NCBI GenBank assembly: GCA_016180085.1
Contig: JACPBX010000008.1
Span: forward strand, 1-34,078
Source of the DNA: Candidatus Woesearchaeota archaeon
GTDB lineage: Archaea > Nanobdellota > Nanobdellia > Woesearchaeales > UBA10216
Direction: 5' to 3'
Length of the DNA: 34,078 bases
Shown here: positions 21,834-30,328 of the stretch, in pieces
Layout of the letters: each line of letters opens with the position of its first letter
How positions within the stretch are numbered: position 1 is the first letter of the stretch
The notes under the pieces: model-generated
What the model saw: only the letters and a program-made list of their open reading frames with translations
What the model was told of the DNA's origin: nothing
Database searches by the model: none
Translations under genes and position numbers: made by a program

Positions 21834-22253
21834 CTATTTTGCTAAATTCGCCCTGTTTGCTTCGTACTGTATTATTCCCTTTTGCACTGCCCTCAGGGCC
21901 AGCAATGCGCATTTTATCCTTACAGGCCCGGGGTTTATTTTGGTTATTTCAAGCATGTCGTTTTGGGTCATTGCAACAACCGCCTTTACGCTTTTTCCAT
22001 GTATCTGTTCAGTGAGCATCGAGGCTGCCGCCTGGCTTATTGCGCAGCCCTTCCCGTTGAACATGGCTTCCTTTACTGTGCCGTTTTCCATTTTCAGCTG
22101 CACAGTTACCTCATCGCCGCAAACCGGGTTGTAGTCGTGGTAGCTTACATCGGCATCGGCCATGTTTCCGAAGTTTCTCGGGTTCTGGTAGTGGTCCATT
22201 AACTCCTCTCTATACAGGTTTTCTATCCCATCCGAAGCTGCTGCATTTGCCAT
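21834..22253 (-). CDS. sufU: SufU/IscU-type scaffold or sulfur-acceptor protein
   Basis: The 139-residue protein has YREELMDHYQNPRNFG near the N-terminus, NPVCGDEV with Cys45 and Asp47, GKGCAISQAAASML with Cys70 and IKCALLAL with Cys115. The insertion between the Asp and the GxGC motif and the GCAIS sequence favour SufU, the zinc protein that takes sulfur from SufS, over classical IscU. In the SUF operon it sits directly after sufS, as in Gram-positive bacteria. I chose ATG 22253; a GTG at 22262 is in frame. A short TATA-like stretch (GATTATATTGTG) upstream may add an internal promoter. Confidence 0.92.
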   Translation of the reverse strand: MANAAASDGIENLYREELMDHYQNPRNFGNMADADVSYHDYNPVCGDEVTVQLKMENGTVKEAMFNGKGCAISQAAASMLTEQIHGKSVKAVVAMTQNDMLEITKINPGPVRIKCALLALRAVQKGIIQYEANRANLAK

Positions 22254-22269
22254 TTTAATCACAATATAA

Positions 22270-23586
22270 TCACAGCCTATTATCGCTTTTTGCCCATGAT
22301 TCAGCGGTTTGGGCTGGCTTTTTTAGCTTTGCGGCTATTTTCCCAAGTGCCTCAGCGAACTTTTCTATTTCTTGTGTGGTGTTGTAGAGGTAAAAGCTTG
22401 CCCTTGTTGAGCCTGCTGTGCCCAGAAGCCTGGCAAGCGGCATGGCGCAGTGGTGGCCTCCCCTGACAGCTATTCCCGCAGCATCCAGGAATGCTGATAC
22501 ATCGTGCGGGTGGGCTCCGTTAAGGTTGAATGCAACCAAGCCACTTCTCTTGGCAGCATCCTTTGGCCCGTATACGGCAACACCCTCTATTTCCTGCAGC
22601 CTTTTTAGCGCCAATTTTGTAAGCAGTATCTCATGCTCCCAAACGTTTTCCATCCCAACCTTCTGCAAATAGTCAACAGCTGCCGTCAGCCCGACGGCTC
22701 CGGCCATGTTTGGAGTTCCTGCCTCAAACTTCCAGGGCAGCTCGTTCCACTTTGCGCCTTCTAAGCTTACCTCGCTTATCATGTCCCCTCCGTAAAGGAA
22801 AGGTTCCATTCCCTCAAGCAGCTCCCTTTTGCCGTAAAGCACCCCTACGCCTGTTGGCCCGAGCATTTTATGCGCTGAGAATGCCAGGAAGTCGCAGCCA
22901 AGCTCTTTCACGTTCACCGGCATGTGTGGCACTGACTGCGCGGCATCGACAACAGTTACAGCTCCAATTTCCTTCGCTGCAGCAATGATTTCCTTGGCTG
23001 GATTTATTGTTCCCAGAACATTTGAAACGTGCGTGAATGCAACTATTTTCGTTTTCTTCCCTATTGTTTGCCGCAGCTGCAAATCGGACGATGTCCGATT
23101 GCACATTCCGCTTGTGGCGGAATTGTGCTGTAGCTTTAATTCGCCGTTGCCGTCTATTTCCAAAAACCTGAGCTTTGCCCCTGTCCTTTTCGCTGCCTGC
23201 TGCCACGGGACAATATTGCTGTGGTGCTCCATCTGCGTCAATACTATCTCGTCACCTTTCTGCAGCTGCTGTGACAAAGAGCTTGCAACAAGGTTGATTG
23301 ATTCTGTGGTGTTCTTTGTGAAAACAACCTCCTCCATACACTCAGCGCCGATGAAACCGGCAACCTTTTCATGGGCTTCGTCATACGCTGCAGTAGCTTC
23401 CTGGCTCAGCCTGTGCACTGCCCTGTGCACGTTTGAGTTGTAGGTTTCATAATAATCATTCGTTGCCTGTATTACCTGCCTCGGCTTTTGCGTTGTTGCA
23501 GCGTTGTCAAGGTAAACCAGCGGCTTCCCGTAAACCTTCCTTTTCAATATAGGGAAGTCCTCTCTTATCCTTTCAGCGTTAAGCAT
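22270..23586 (-). CDS. sufS: SufS cysteine desulfurase with an in-frame palindromic insertion
   Basis: The 438-residue protein is a group II cysteine desulfurase: YLDNAATTQKP, METHHSN-like MEHHSNIVPW, DAAQSVPH, the PLP lysine Lys240 in FSAHKMLGPTG and the sulfur-accepting Cys380 in RGGHHCAMPL. It supplies persulfide to SufU and the scaffold. Compared from memory with Bacillus-type SufS, about 16-17 additional residues (about 154-170, between GELKLQ and LRQTIGKKTK) are present. The DNA for this segment is the twin-hairpin element at 23079-23128, and the frame stays open. The added loop is on the surface side of the strand before THVSNVLG, so activity is probably kept. It overlaps the end of sufD by eight bases. 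Confidence 0.95.
   Translation of the reverse strand: MLNAERIREDFPILKRKVYGKPLVYLDNAATTQKPRQVIQATNDYYETYNSNVHRAVHRLSQEATAAYDEAHEKVAGFIGAECMEEVVFTKNTTESINLVASSLSQQLQKGDEIVLTQMEHHSNIVPWQQAAKRTGAKLRFLEIDGNGELKLQHNSATSGMCNRTSSDLQLRQTIGKKTKIVAFTHVSNVLGTINPAKEIIAAAKEIGAVTVVDAAQSVPHMPVNVKELGCDFLAFSAHKMLGPTGVGVLYGKRELLEGMEPFLYGGDMISEVSLEGAKWNELPWKFEAGTPNMAGAVGLTAAVDYLQKVGMENVWEHEILLTKLALKRLQEIEGVAVYGPKDAAKRSGLVAFNLNGAHPHDVSAFLDAAGIAVRGGHHCAMPLARLLGTAGSTRASFYLYNTTQEIEKFAEALGKIAAKLKKPAQTAESWAKSDNRL
23079..23128. repeat. Twin-hairpin palindromic element, copy inside sufS
   Basis: Hairpin A is GCAAATCGGAC (23079-23089), loop GAT, GTCCGATTGC (23093-23102). Hairpin B is ACATTCCGC (23103-23111), loop TTGTG, GCGGAATTGT (23117-23126), extendable by GC on each side. 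Each stem has one unpaired base, and in both it lies on the outer arm. The length and this mirrored-bulge layout match the intergenic copy at 5853-5903, but the primary sequence differs. It adds about 17 codons to sufS without breaking the frame. Confidence 0.65.
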
Positions 23587-24853
23587 TTTTCAGCAGCTCC
23601 TCCCCGGCATCTTCCATTTTTGCCCTTATCGTGTGCCGCAGGTCTTCTGCAAGCTCCTCAAACGGCATCTGCTTCAGGAGCGGCTCGAAGAAGCCCTCCA
23701 CAACAAGCCTTACCGCTTCCTTCTCACCCACCCCTCTGCTCATCATGTAAAACAGCTTTTCCTTGTCAAGCTGCCCGACAGATGCTTCATGGGATGCTTT
23801 CACGTCGTAGTTGTCTATTTCAAGCTTGGGTATCGGCGATGCCCTTGCCGAGTCGCTTAGCAGCAGCACATTTGCTTTCTGGTGGCCTTCTGAGTTTGGG
23901 GCAGTGCCCATTATCTTGGTGAAGCTCTGGGCTATGACCCTTGCCCTTCCTTTCAAAGCGCCTTTTATTTTCATGTTGCTTGTTGTGTTCCTTGCGTTAT
24001 GCACTGCCTTTGTCATTATGTCCAGCTTTTGCGCGCCCTCCCCGAAAAAGGCTCCAAAAATATTAGTTGCGGCTCCCTCTCCGTTCAGCATGCTGACAAT
24101 CTCCTGCTTTGTATTTTGCCCGCCAATGCCAGCATCTACCCAGTCAACGCTTGCCCTTGTGTCAGCATAGGCGTTCCTTGACATAAGGCTGTTAACGTTA
24201 GTGCCGAGCTTTTGCACTGTTGCGAACCTCACAACAGATCCGGGCCTGGCAGTCACATTTATGACCTCTATTCTGCAATCTTTTTTGGTGTTCCCGTCCG
24301 AACTATCCAAACTGTCGGATGTAATCGTCTCAACAACTTCCAGAGTCGAGTCTTCTTCGGCAACTACAACCACATGAACAATCTCTGTCTGCTTCTGGGC
24401 CAGGCTGATGGCAGCCTTCCCGGCTTTGGCACCCTTGCGGGCATAAATGAACAGGCCGTTGTTCCAGAAGGCTGCGTGCAGCGCTTCCATTCTGTTCTGG
24501 AAAGCGGCCTTGCCGTACTTGCCGATAAGCAGCGGCTTCAGAACAGCCTCGTATTTTGAGGCTGCAACAGAAAGGTCCTCAACGACAACGCCATTTTCTT
24601 CTTTGCTTCCATGGCTGGTGATGCTCGTTAATGGTTTCAGCTGCCTCTCGTCCATATCAAGTGCCGAGCTCACATGCAGGCCGTATGTCAGCTGCGGCAT
24701 TGCCAGATTTTCAAGCTGCCCGAATGCCTCAAGCCTTGCTTGAAGCAGCCAGTCTGGCTCGCCCTTTGCCTTTGACAGACGTATTACTGTTTCCTCAGTC
24801 AGCTGTGTCAACTCTTCCGGCTCTGTTTTCTTGATTGTATTTGTTGATTGCAT
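23579..24853 (-). CDS. sufD: SufD scaffold subunit
   Basis: The 424-residue protein matches SufD/SufB architecture. A helical N-terminus is followed by a right-handed beta-helix core and the C-terminal signature YDVKASHEASVGQLDKEKLFYMMSRG, with GVGEKEAVRLVVEGFFEPLL after it. With SufB and SufC it forms the SufBC2D scaffold. The N-terminal domain is shorter than in SufB. ATG 24853 was chosen; the frame opens with a TTG at 24871. A linker near TITSDSLDSSDGNTKKD carries a small imperfect hairpin in the DNA (24295-24321). It sits 40 bases after sufB and overlaps sufS by eight bases. Confidence 0.92.
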   Translation of the reverse strand: MQSTNTIKKTEPEELTQLTEETVIRLSKAKGEPDWLLQARLEAFGQLENLAMPQLTYGLHVSSALDMDERQLKPLTSITSHGSKEENGVVVEDLSVAASKYEAVLKPLLIGKYGKAAFQNRMEALHAAFWNNGLFIYARKGAKAGKAAISLAQKQTEIVHVVVVAEEDSTLEVVETITSDSLDSSDGNTKKDCRIEVINVTARPGSVVRFATVQKLGTNVNSLMSRNAYADTRASVDWVDAGIGGQNTKQEIVSMLNGEGAATNIFGAFFGEGAQKLDIMTKAVHNARNTTSNMKIKGALKGRARVIAQSFTKIMGTAPNSEGHQKANVLLLSDSARASPIPKLEIDNYDVKASHEASVGQLDKEKLFYMMSRGVGEKEAVRLVVEGFFEPLLKQMPFEELAEDLRHTIRAKMEDAGEELLKNA

Positions 24854-24893
24854 CGTCTTGTCCCCAATCAAAATTCCAACAGTGGCAGAAATA

Positions 24894-26315
24894 CTACCCT
24901 ATTGCCCCTGTCATGTCAAGCTGTATCAGCCTGTTGAGCTCAACCGCATACTCCATCGGCAGCTCCTTCATTATCGGCTCGATAAAGCCCGAGACTATCA
25001 GCCTTAAAGCCTCCTCCTCCTTCAATCCCCTGCTCATTAAGTAGAATATCTTCTCTGTGCTCAGCCTCCCGACTGTTGCCTCGTGCGCGATTTCAACCTT
25101 TTCCTCGTTGATGTCCATTACCGGCACTGTGTTTGACTTTGATTCCTCATCCATTATCAGGGCATCGCACACAGCGCTTACCCTTGAGTTAGTCGCTCCC
25201 TTTACAACCTTAACCAGCCCACGGTAAGTCGTTATACCGCCCCGGCTGCTGATGCTCTTCATCTTTATCGTTGAGGACGTGTTCTTTGCGAGGTGGTATA
25301 CTTTGGCTCCGGTGTCCTGGTTCTGGCCTTTTCCTGCGTAAGCTATGCCGAGGTGGTCTGCCCTTGAGCCTTCTCCTTTAAGCAGGCTGCACGGGTAAAG
25401 CATTGTGCCTTTTGACCCTGCATTCCCTCCAATCCATTCAACCACGCCATTTCGTTCAACAACAGCCCTTTTCGTGTTAAGGTTGTATGTGCTTTTGCTC
25501 CAGTTCTCGACGCTGCTGTACCTGACCCTGGCTCCTTCTTTCACGTAAATCTCCACCCCTCCCGCATGAAGGGAATTTACGTTGTATTGCGGGGCTGAGC
25601 AGCCTTCCACGTACGATACTTCGCTGAATGGCTCTGCGACTATGAGAGTGTGCTCAAACTGGCCTCCCTTTCTTGCGTTCATCCTGAAGTATGCCTGCAA
25701 TGGCATAGTTACCTTTACGCCGCGAGGCACGAAAATAAAAGTGCCCCCACTCCAGACAGCAGCGTGCAGCATGATGAGCTTGTGGTCGTTTATCGGTATG
25801 CAGTTTGTCATGAAATACTCCTTTACAAGCTCGGGGTATTTCTGCACTGCAACGTCCATGTCCTCAAATATGACGCCCTTCTCCTCCCATTCTCTTTTCA
25901 GGTTGTGGTAAACAACCGAGCTGTCGTACTGCGCCCCTGCGCCGGCAAGGGCCTTTCTCTCGGTTTCAGGTATGCCAAGAAGGTCGAACGTTTTCCTTAT
26001 CTCCTCAGGCACCTCTTCCCACTTGTTGCTTTGGATTGCATCCGGCTTTGCATAGTAAACTATTTCATCAAAATTTATGCCGCTCAGGTCAAGCCCCCAG
26101 TCTGGCACAGGTGTTTTCCTGAACCACTCGTAAGCCTCAAGCCTTTTCTTCAGCATCCATTCTGGCTCGTTCTTGTCCTTTGAAATGAGCCTTATTACTT
26201 CCTCGCTGAGTCCTTTCTCTTTTACAAGGTAGTTCTCTGGCTGCCTGAGATTGTGGATTCTCCCGGCAGCTTCCTCAATCTGCAACAAAAGTTCCTGGTT
26301 TGTCATTTTAAGCAT
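24894..26315 (-). CDS. sufB: SufB scaffold subunit
   Basis: The 473-residue protein is full-length SufB: PVPDWGLDLSGINFDEIVYY near the N-terminus, GVIFEDMDVAVQKYPELVKEYF, GGTFIFVPRGVKV, VSYVEGCSAPQYNVNSLHAG and the C-terminal EIAHEATVGRLSTEKIFYLMSRGL, followed by FIEPIMKELP. SufB is the subunit on which the cluster is built, interacting with SufC and SufD. It begins three bases after the stop of the regulator gene and is the first structural gene of the operon. Confidence 0.97.
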   Translation of the reverse strand: MLKMTNQELLLQIEEAAGRIHNLRQPENYLVKEKGLSEEVIRLISKDKNEPEWMLKKRLEAYEWFRKTPVPDWGLDLSGINFDEIVYYAKPDAIQSNKWEEVPEEIRKTFDLLGIPETERKALAGAGAQYDSSVVYHNLKREWEEKGVIFEDMDVAVQKYPELVKEYFMTNCIPINDHKLIMLHAAVWSGGTFIFVPRGVKVTMPLQAYFRMNARKGGQFEHTLIVAEPFSEVSYVEGCSAPQYNVNSLHAGGVEIYVKEGARVRYSSVENWSKSTYNLNTKRAVVERNGVVEWIGGNAGSKGTMLYPCSLLKGEGSRADHLGIAYAGKGQNQDTGAKVYHLAKNTSSTIKMKSISSRGGITTYRGLVKVVKGATNSRVSAVCDALIMDEESKSNTVPVMDINEEKVEIAHEATVGRLSTEKIFYLMSRGLKEEEALRLIVSGFIEPIMKELPMEYAVELNRLIQLDMTGAIG

Positions 26316-26318
26316 CCG

Positions 26319-26687
26319 CTAAGCCCTTAAAAAACAGACATCGCACCCCGCAGGCAAATCAGCAACCGACTCGTGCACTCTGCAAAGAATCTTTTCGCTC
26401 TTTGCCATTGCCAGTATGTTCTGGGTTTCCCTGACAAGGTCGCTTTTCGTTTTTATCCTTTTAACAGCAGCAGCTATCTCCTTGTTTATGTGGTCATTGA
26501 ACTTTACCTCAGCAGCCCTTTTTGAGCTGAGGTACTGGCTTATGGTTGATTCCTGCACGCACAAAAGCCCGGCTATGTCTTTCTGGCTCATTCCCTGCTT
26601 CTTCATGGCAGCAGCCATCCCGCTCCTTATGGCTGGCAGTATGTAAAAGACTTCAACCTCCTGCGGCTGTATTATCTGGAGTTTCAT
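26319..26687 (-). CDS. HTH regulator with a cysteine tail, probable SUF operon repressor
   Basis: The 122-residue protein has a Cro-like helix-turn-helix (about 24-56: MAAAMKKQGMSQKDIAGLL, then ESTISQYLSSKR) and a C-terminal cysteine cluster: Cys102 (ILCRVHESV) and Cys115-x2-Cys118 (PAGCDVCFLRA), plus Cys43 in the HTH. This layout resembles the archaeal COG2522-type regulators with a C-terminal metal or cluster site. Being the first gene of the SUF transcript and three bases before sufB, it is probably a repressor that senses cluster status. The ligand is inferred. I chose ATG 26687, which follows GAGGGTGGTG. An ATG at 26711, 25 bases from the TATA box, would allow a leaderless form with eight more residues. 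Confidence 0.75.
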   Translation of the reverse strand: MKLQIIQPQEVEVFYILPAIRSGMAAAMKKQGMSQKDIAGLLCVQESTISQYLSSKRAAEVKFNDHINKEIAAAVKRIKTKSDLVRETQNILAMAKSEKILCRVHESVADLPAGCDVCFLRA

Positions 26688-26713
26688 TTTTACACCACCC
26701 TCGGGCAACATAA

Positions 26714-26727
26714 TTCACTATTGTGAA
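26714..26727. promoter_or_regulatory. Inverted-repeat operator at the SUF promoter
   Basis: TTCAC-TATT-GTGAA is a perfect 5+5 inverted repeat with a four-base centre, lying between the TATA box (26731-26740) and the regulator gene start. A protein bound here would cover the transcription start, so it is a good candidate for autoregulation by the cysteine-tail HTH protein. Confidence 0.55.
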
Positions 26728-26744
26728 CTTGTATTTAAAGGTTT
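26727..26744 (-). promoter_or_regulatory. SUF core promoter, identical 18-mer to nrdJ promoter
   Basis: acttgtatttaaaggttt on the plus strand (TATA box CTTTAAATAC on the minus strand, 26731-26740) equals the sequence at 17477-17494. The next base on each side differs, so the identity is confined to these 18 bases. Confidence 0.6.
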
Positions 26745-26831
26745 GCGGTCTTTGTTGCGCATTAAAAGTTGCCACTCTAAAGTCATTAATTAAGGAAAGT
26801 TTTATAAGCCTGTTAAACTTCTCACCATTGC

Positions 26832-27884
26832 ATGGCAACTCAGCTTACTCCGGTGCAAATTCTCACAGCCAAGCAGCTTTTTGCAGTCTCTGCAGACCCG
26901 AGGCGTTTCTTATTGGCTTTTAAGGTCCTTGATACGGTTCCAAGAACCAATTCAGGCCTGGAAGAGAAACTGCGGTTAACCCACCCTGAAGTTGAGCGCT
27001 TGTTGCCGGAGTGGTGTGGGGATGGCGGCAAATATCTTGGACTGATGTGTGGCCGTGCCCTTTCGGCAATAGGCCTTGCAGCTTTTGAAGAAGTTGAAGT
27101 GACAACCTCCAGAAACTCGACCTTTCCAGCGATGGCGTGGCACAGCACACCGCTGGCTTCAAGGCTTTTCAACCTGGCCCATTATGTGCAGGAAGCAGCT
27201 TATCAGCTTGGCATCAGCCCTTACATCCTTTTTGGCAGGCTTTCGGGGCCGAGGCTGAAAGCGCCTCTGAAAAAAGCGCTCATAATATCCGAGCTTGCTG
27301 CCCAGGCGAACTATACTGCAGGCACTCCTGTGCCTATCGGAAACCTAGAGGACAGGGTTGGCTTGCCAACCAATGTTATATATGATCATTTGGAAAGGTT
27401 TAGGCTGGCTGGTCTTGTTGATATGGAGCCTCTCCCGGCAGGTGATGGGAAGATGTTTAACTACAGATGGTCGGCTGACGAGCCCCCATCACAAGCTCTT
27501 GCCGCAACTTCTGGAGCCAAGCTTTCGGCTGCAGTTAAAATCTTGTATGAGTCAAAATTATCCCAAAATGGCGCTTTTGTCCCGGCAAGCAGTTTTTATC
27601 CAGGCGTTTACAGCGGGTCCTTCGGAGTTAGGCGCGCTTTTAGCGGCTTTGTTGCCTCAGGCGTTGTTGAGCGGCGTACGAAGTACCACGATCTTCCAGT
27701 AAGGCCGTCACAGCTATGCATCGACGCAGCAGTAAAAAATATTGATCCGGCCATTGCTGCAATAGCTGGCAGCCAAAAAGAGCTGGAGAAAGCCAGGGCT
27801 TATGCTGCCTCGTTTAATGCCAACAAGTCTGCAAGGCTTGTAGCAATTACTGAAAGTTTCTTGTTCGCATCAAAAATTATATAA
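26832..27884 (+). CDS. Protein with two winged-helix-like segments, function unknown
   Basis: I do not recognise a family for this 350-residue protein. Residues about 145-195 (KALIISELAAQAN, then IGNLEDRVGLPTNVIYDHLERFRLAGLVDMEP) look like a winged helix, with a typical turn and a recognition helix. A second, weaker copy lies at about 237-295 (AAVKILYESKL, then RRAFSGFVASGVVERRT). The N-terminal 140 residues have no clear motif. A DNA-binding role is plausible. It is divergent from the SUF regulator; the TATA-like AGTTTTATAAG (about 26797-26807) gives a leaderless start at ATG 26832. Its own C-terminus overlaps the GAPDH promoter box. Confidence 0.55.
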   Translation: MATQLTPVQILTAKQLFAVSADPRRFLLAFKVLDTVPRTNSGLEEKLRLTHPEVERLLPEWCGDGGKYLGLMCGRALSAIGLAAFEEVEVTTSRNSTFPAMAWHSTPLASRLFNLAHYVQEAAYQLGISPYILFGRLSGPRLKAPLKKALIISELAAQANYTAGTPVPIGNLEDRVGLPTNVIYDHLERFRLAGLVDMEPLPAGDGKMFNYRWSADEPPSQALAATSGAKLSAAVKILYESKLSQNGAFVPASSFYPGVYSGSFGVRRAFSGFVASGVVERRTKYHDLPVRPSQLCIDAAVKNIDPAIAAIAGSQKELEKARAYAASFNANKSARLVAITESFLFASKII

Positions 27885-27906
27885 ACGCCTCTTGTGTCGT
27901 CTGTAG

Positions 27907-28938
<1,032 letters not shown>

Positions 28939-29012
28939 CGTCTTTAGCAATAGTAATAAAATCAGCACACTTTATGGCAAAATTTAAATAAACCGCGCCC
29001 TCACCCAAGGGT

Positions 29013-29402
29013 ATGGTTACACCTGCCATAAAACAAGTCGATTTGGTGGATCTTCTGGCAGCTATCAGGAGGGGTGATGTACCGACTTCTCAAGTTGTCA
29101 GAACTGATGGATGGCCTTGTGGCATTACCGATTCTCAAGCAGGACTTGCATACGTGGGTTATCTAGGCAGGGCTCTAAACAGGGCTCTAGAGGGCAGTAC
29201 CCTGCTTCCTTTGATAATAAGCGATAACACTAGAGCCGGACTTGATCCTTCAATGGTCGCATCTCTCCTTAAAGCCGCTTCTGAAGAAGGTTCGCATGTA
29301 AACATAGAGGGCTTGTTGTTAAGTCAGCCTGTAGGTGTTACTCCTCCGTACATCTTGCATGTGAGGGCAGTTGAGTATAGGGGCGTGAGAGTTTCAATGT
29401 AG
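29013..29402 (+). CDS. Small protein of unknown function
   Basis: The 129-residue frame begins MVTPAIKQVDLVDLLAAIRR and has balanced hydrophobic and charged residues with no membrane segment. It has two probable helices at the N-terminus, one from about 86 to 92 (LLKAASEEG), and a beta-like end (PPYILHVRAVEYRGVRVSM). I recognise no family. A TATA box AAATTTAAATAAACC (about 28980-28994) precedes ATG 29013 at leaderless distance, which supports expression. It lies between gap and another unknown gene. Confidence 0.5.
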   Translation: MVTPAIKQVDLVDLLAAIRRGDVPTSQVVRTDGWPCGITDSQAGLAYVGYLGRALNRALEGSTLLPLIISDNTRAGLDPSMVASLLKAASEEGSHVNIEGLLLSQPVGVTPPYILHVRAVEYRGVRVSM

Positions 29403-29465
29403 TGTTTACTTCTAAGTAGTTAATGAGAGCAAGTTTTATAAACAAAAGTCGCTTCCCCGCCCTTT

Positions 29466-30275
29466 ATGAATTCGCACAGCCCGGACCCGCTGGAGACAAT
29501 AATTGTTTCCGATGCGGATTTCATGCAATCCTACGCTCCAGCGAGCCATCCTGAGGCAGTTGAAGGGCTTGACGCCCTGGCTGATGCAGGATTCAGGCTG
29601 CCGCTTACTTACCTCTCCGAAGGCTTTCGCCAATTGAGCACCTTGGCTTGGGTTGTGCAGTTTAGCGGTAACATGCAAACAAACTACGGGGTAAGCTATC
29701 ATTTCAGGGAGTGTGCCTTTGCCGGGCGCAGCAGAGTAACTGGAAATCTTAAAAAATTCGCTTCCCGCAGAGAAAGTAAGGGCCCAAATCACCCTCGTAA
29801 TTCCCATTACCATTATAACCGCTTGTCGCATAACGGCACTTTAGTCGGCAGAATGTTGAGCCAGCTTGGCGTGCGCAGGGAACAGTCCCAGAACTTGGGG
29901 CTTGCTGTTCCGCCGCATTTTCTTAATTTAGCTACGGCCTACGCCTATGGTCAAACATCATTTGACGGGACAGCGAAACTGCTGCTTGAGGATGCTGTTA
30001 GTGCAATGTTCTACACCAGCATGGCTCAGTCTACTGGGCAAGGTTTTAAGATTTTGAGGCTGCCGGCCCAAACCACCAGGGCTGCAGCACTGAACTTGGC
30101 TACCCAGATCAGCCACGTGATTCAGTCTGTTTTTCCAGATGAGGAAATTGACTCTTCCATTCGCCAAATTAAGTCGAAGTCTAAGAAGCTTCCTGACAAA
30201 ACGCCCATTTACAACCCTTTTGTGAGGTTCTCCCCTCAGGCTTATGAGCGTATAGCTTCTGTTCTTGGGCCGTGA
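29466..30275 (+). CDS. Unknown protein with a possible degenerate LAGLIDADG-like half
   Basis: This 269-residue frame is not recognised with confidence. Residues about 118-170 (RLSHNGTLVGRMLSQLGV, then AVPPHFLNLATAYAYGQTSFDG) are reminiscent of the LAGLIDADG homing-endonuclease half, where leucine-rich helices precede a proline and a helix ending in an Asp. The usual catalytic acidic residue is not clearly aligned (FDG near 160). The N-terminal part contains a Tyr/His-rich segment (NSHYHYNRL). The C-terminus ends with SPQAYERIASVLGP. A TATA-like AAGTTTTATAAAC (about 29432-29444) is 20-30 bases before ATG 29466. The frame end overlaps the pgk promoter region. Confidence 0.45.
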   Translation: MNSHSPDPLETIIVSDADFMQSYAPASHPEAVEGLDALADAGFRLPLTYLSEGFRQLSTLAWVVQFSGNMQTNYGVSYHFRECAFAGRSRVTGNLKKFASRRESKGPNHPRNSHYHYNRLSHNGTLVGRMLSQLGVRREQSQNLGLAVPPHFLNLATAYAYGQTSFDGTAKLLLEDAVSAMFYTSMAQSTGQGFKILRLPAQTTRAAALNLATQISHVIQSVFPDEEIDSSIRQIKSKSKKLPDKTPIYNPFVRFSPQAYERIASVLGP

Positions 30276-30328
30276 GCGTCGCGGGCACCGGCAAAAACTA
30301 TTTATACGCTCTTCCTATTGCAGCAGCT

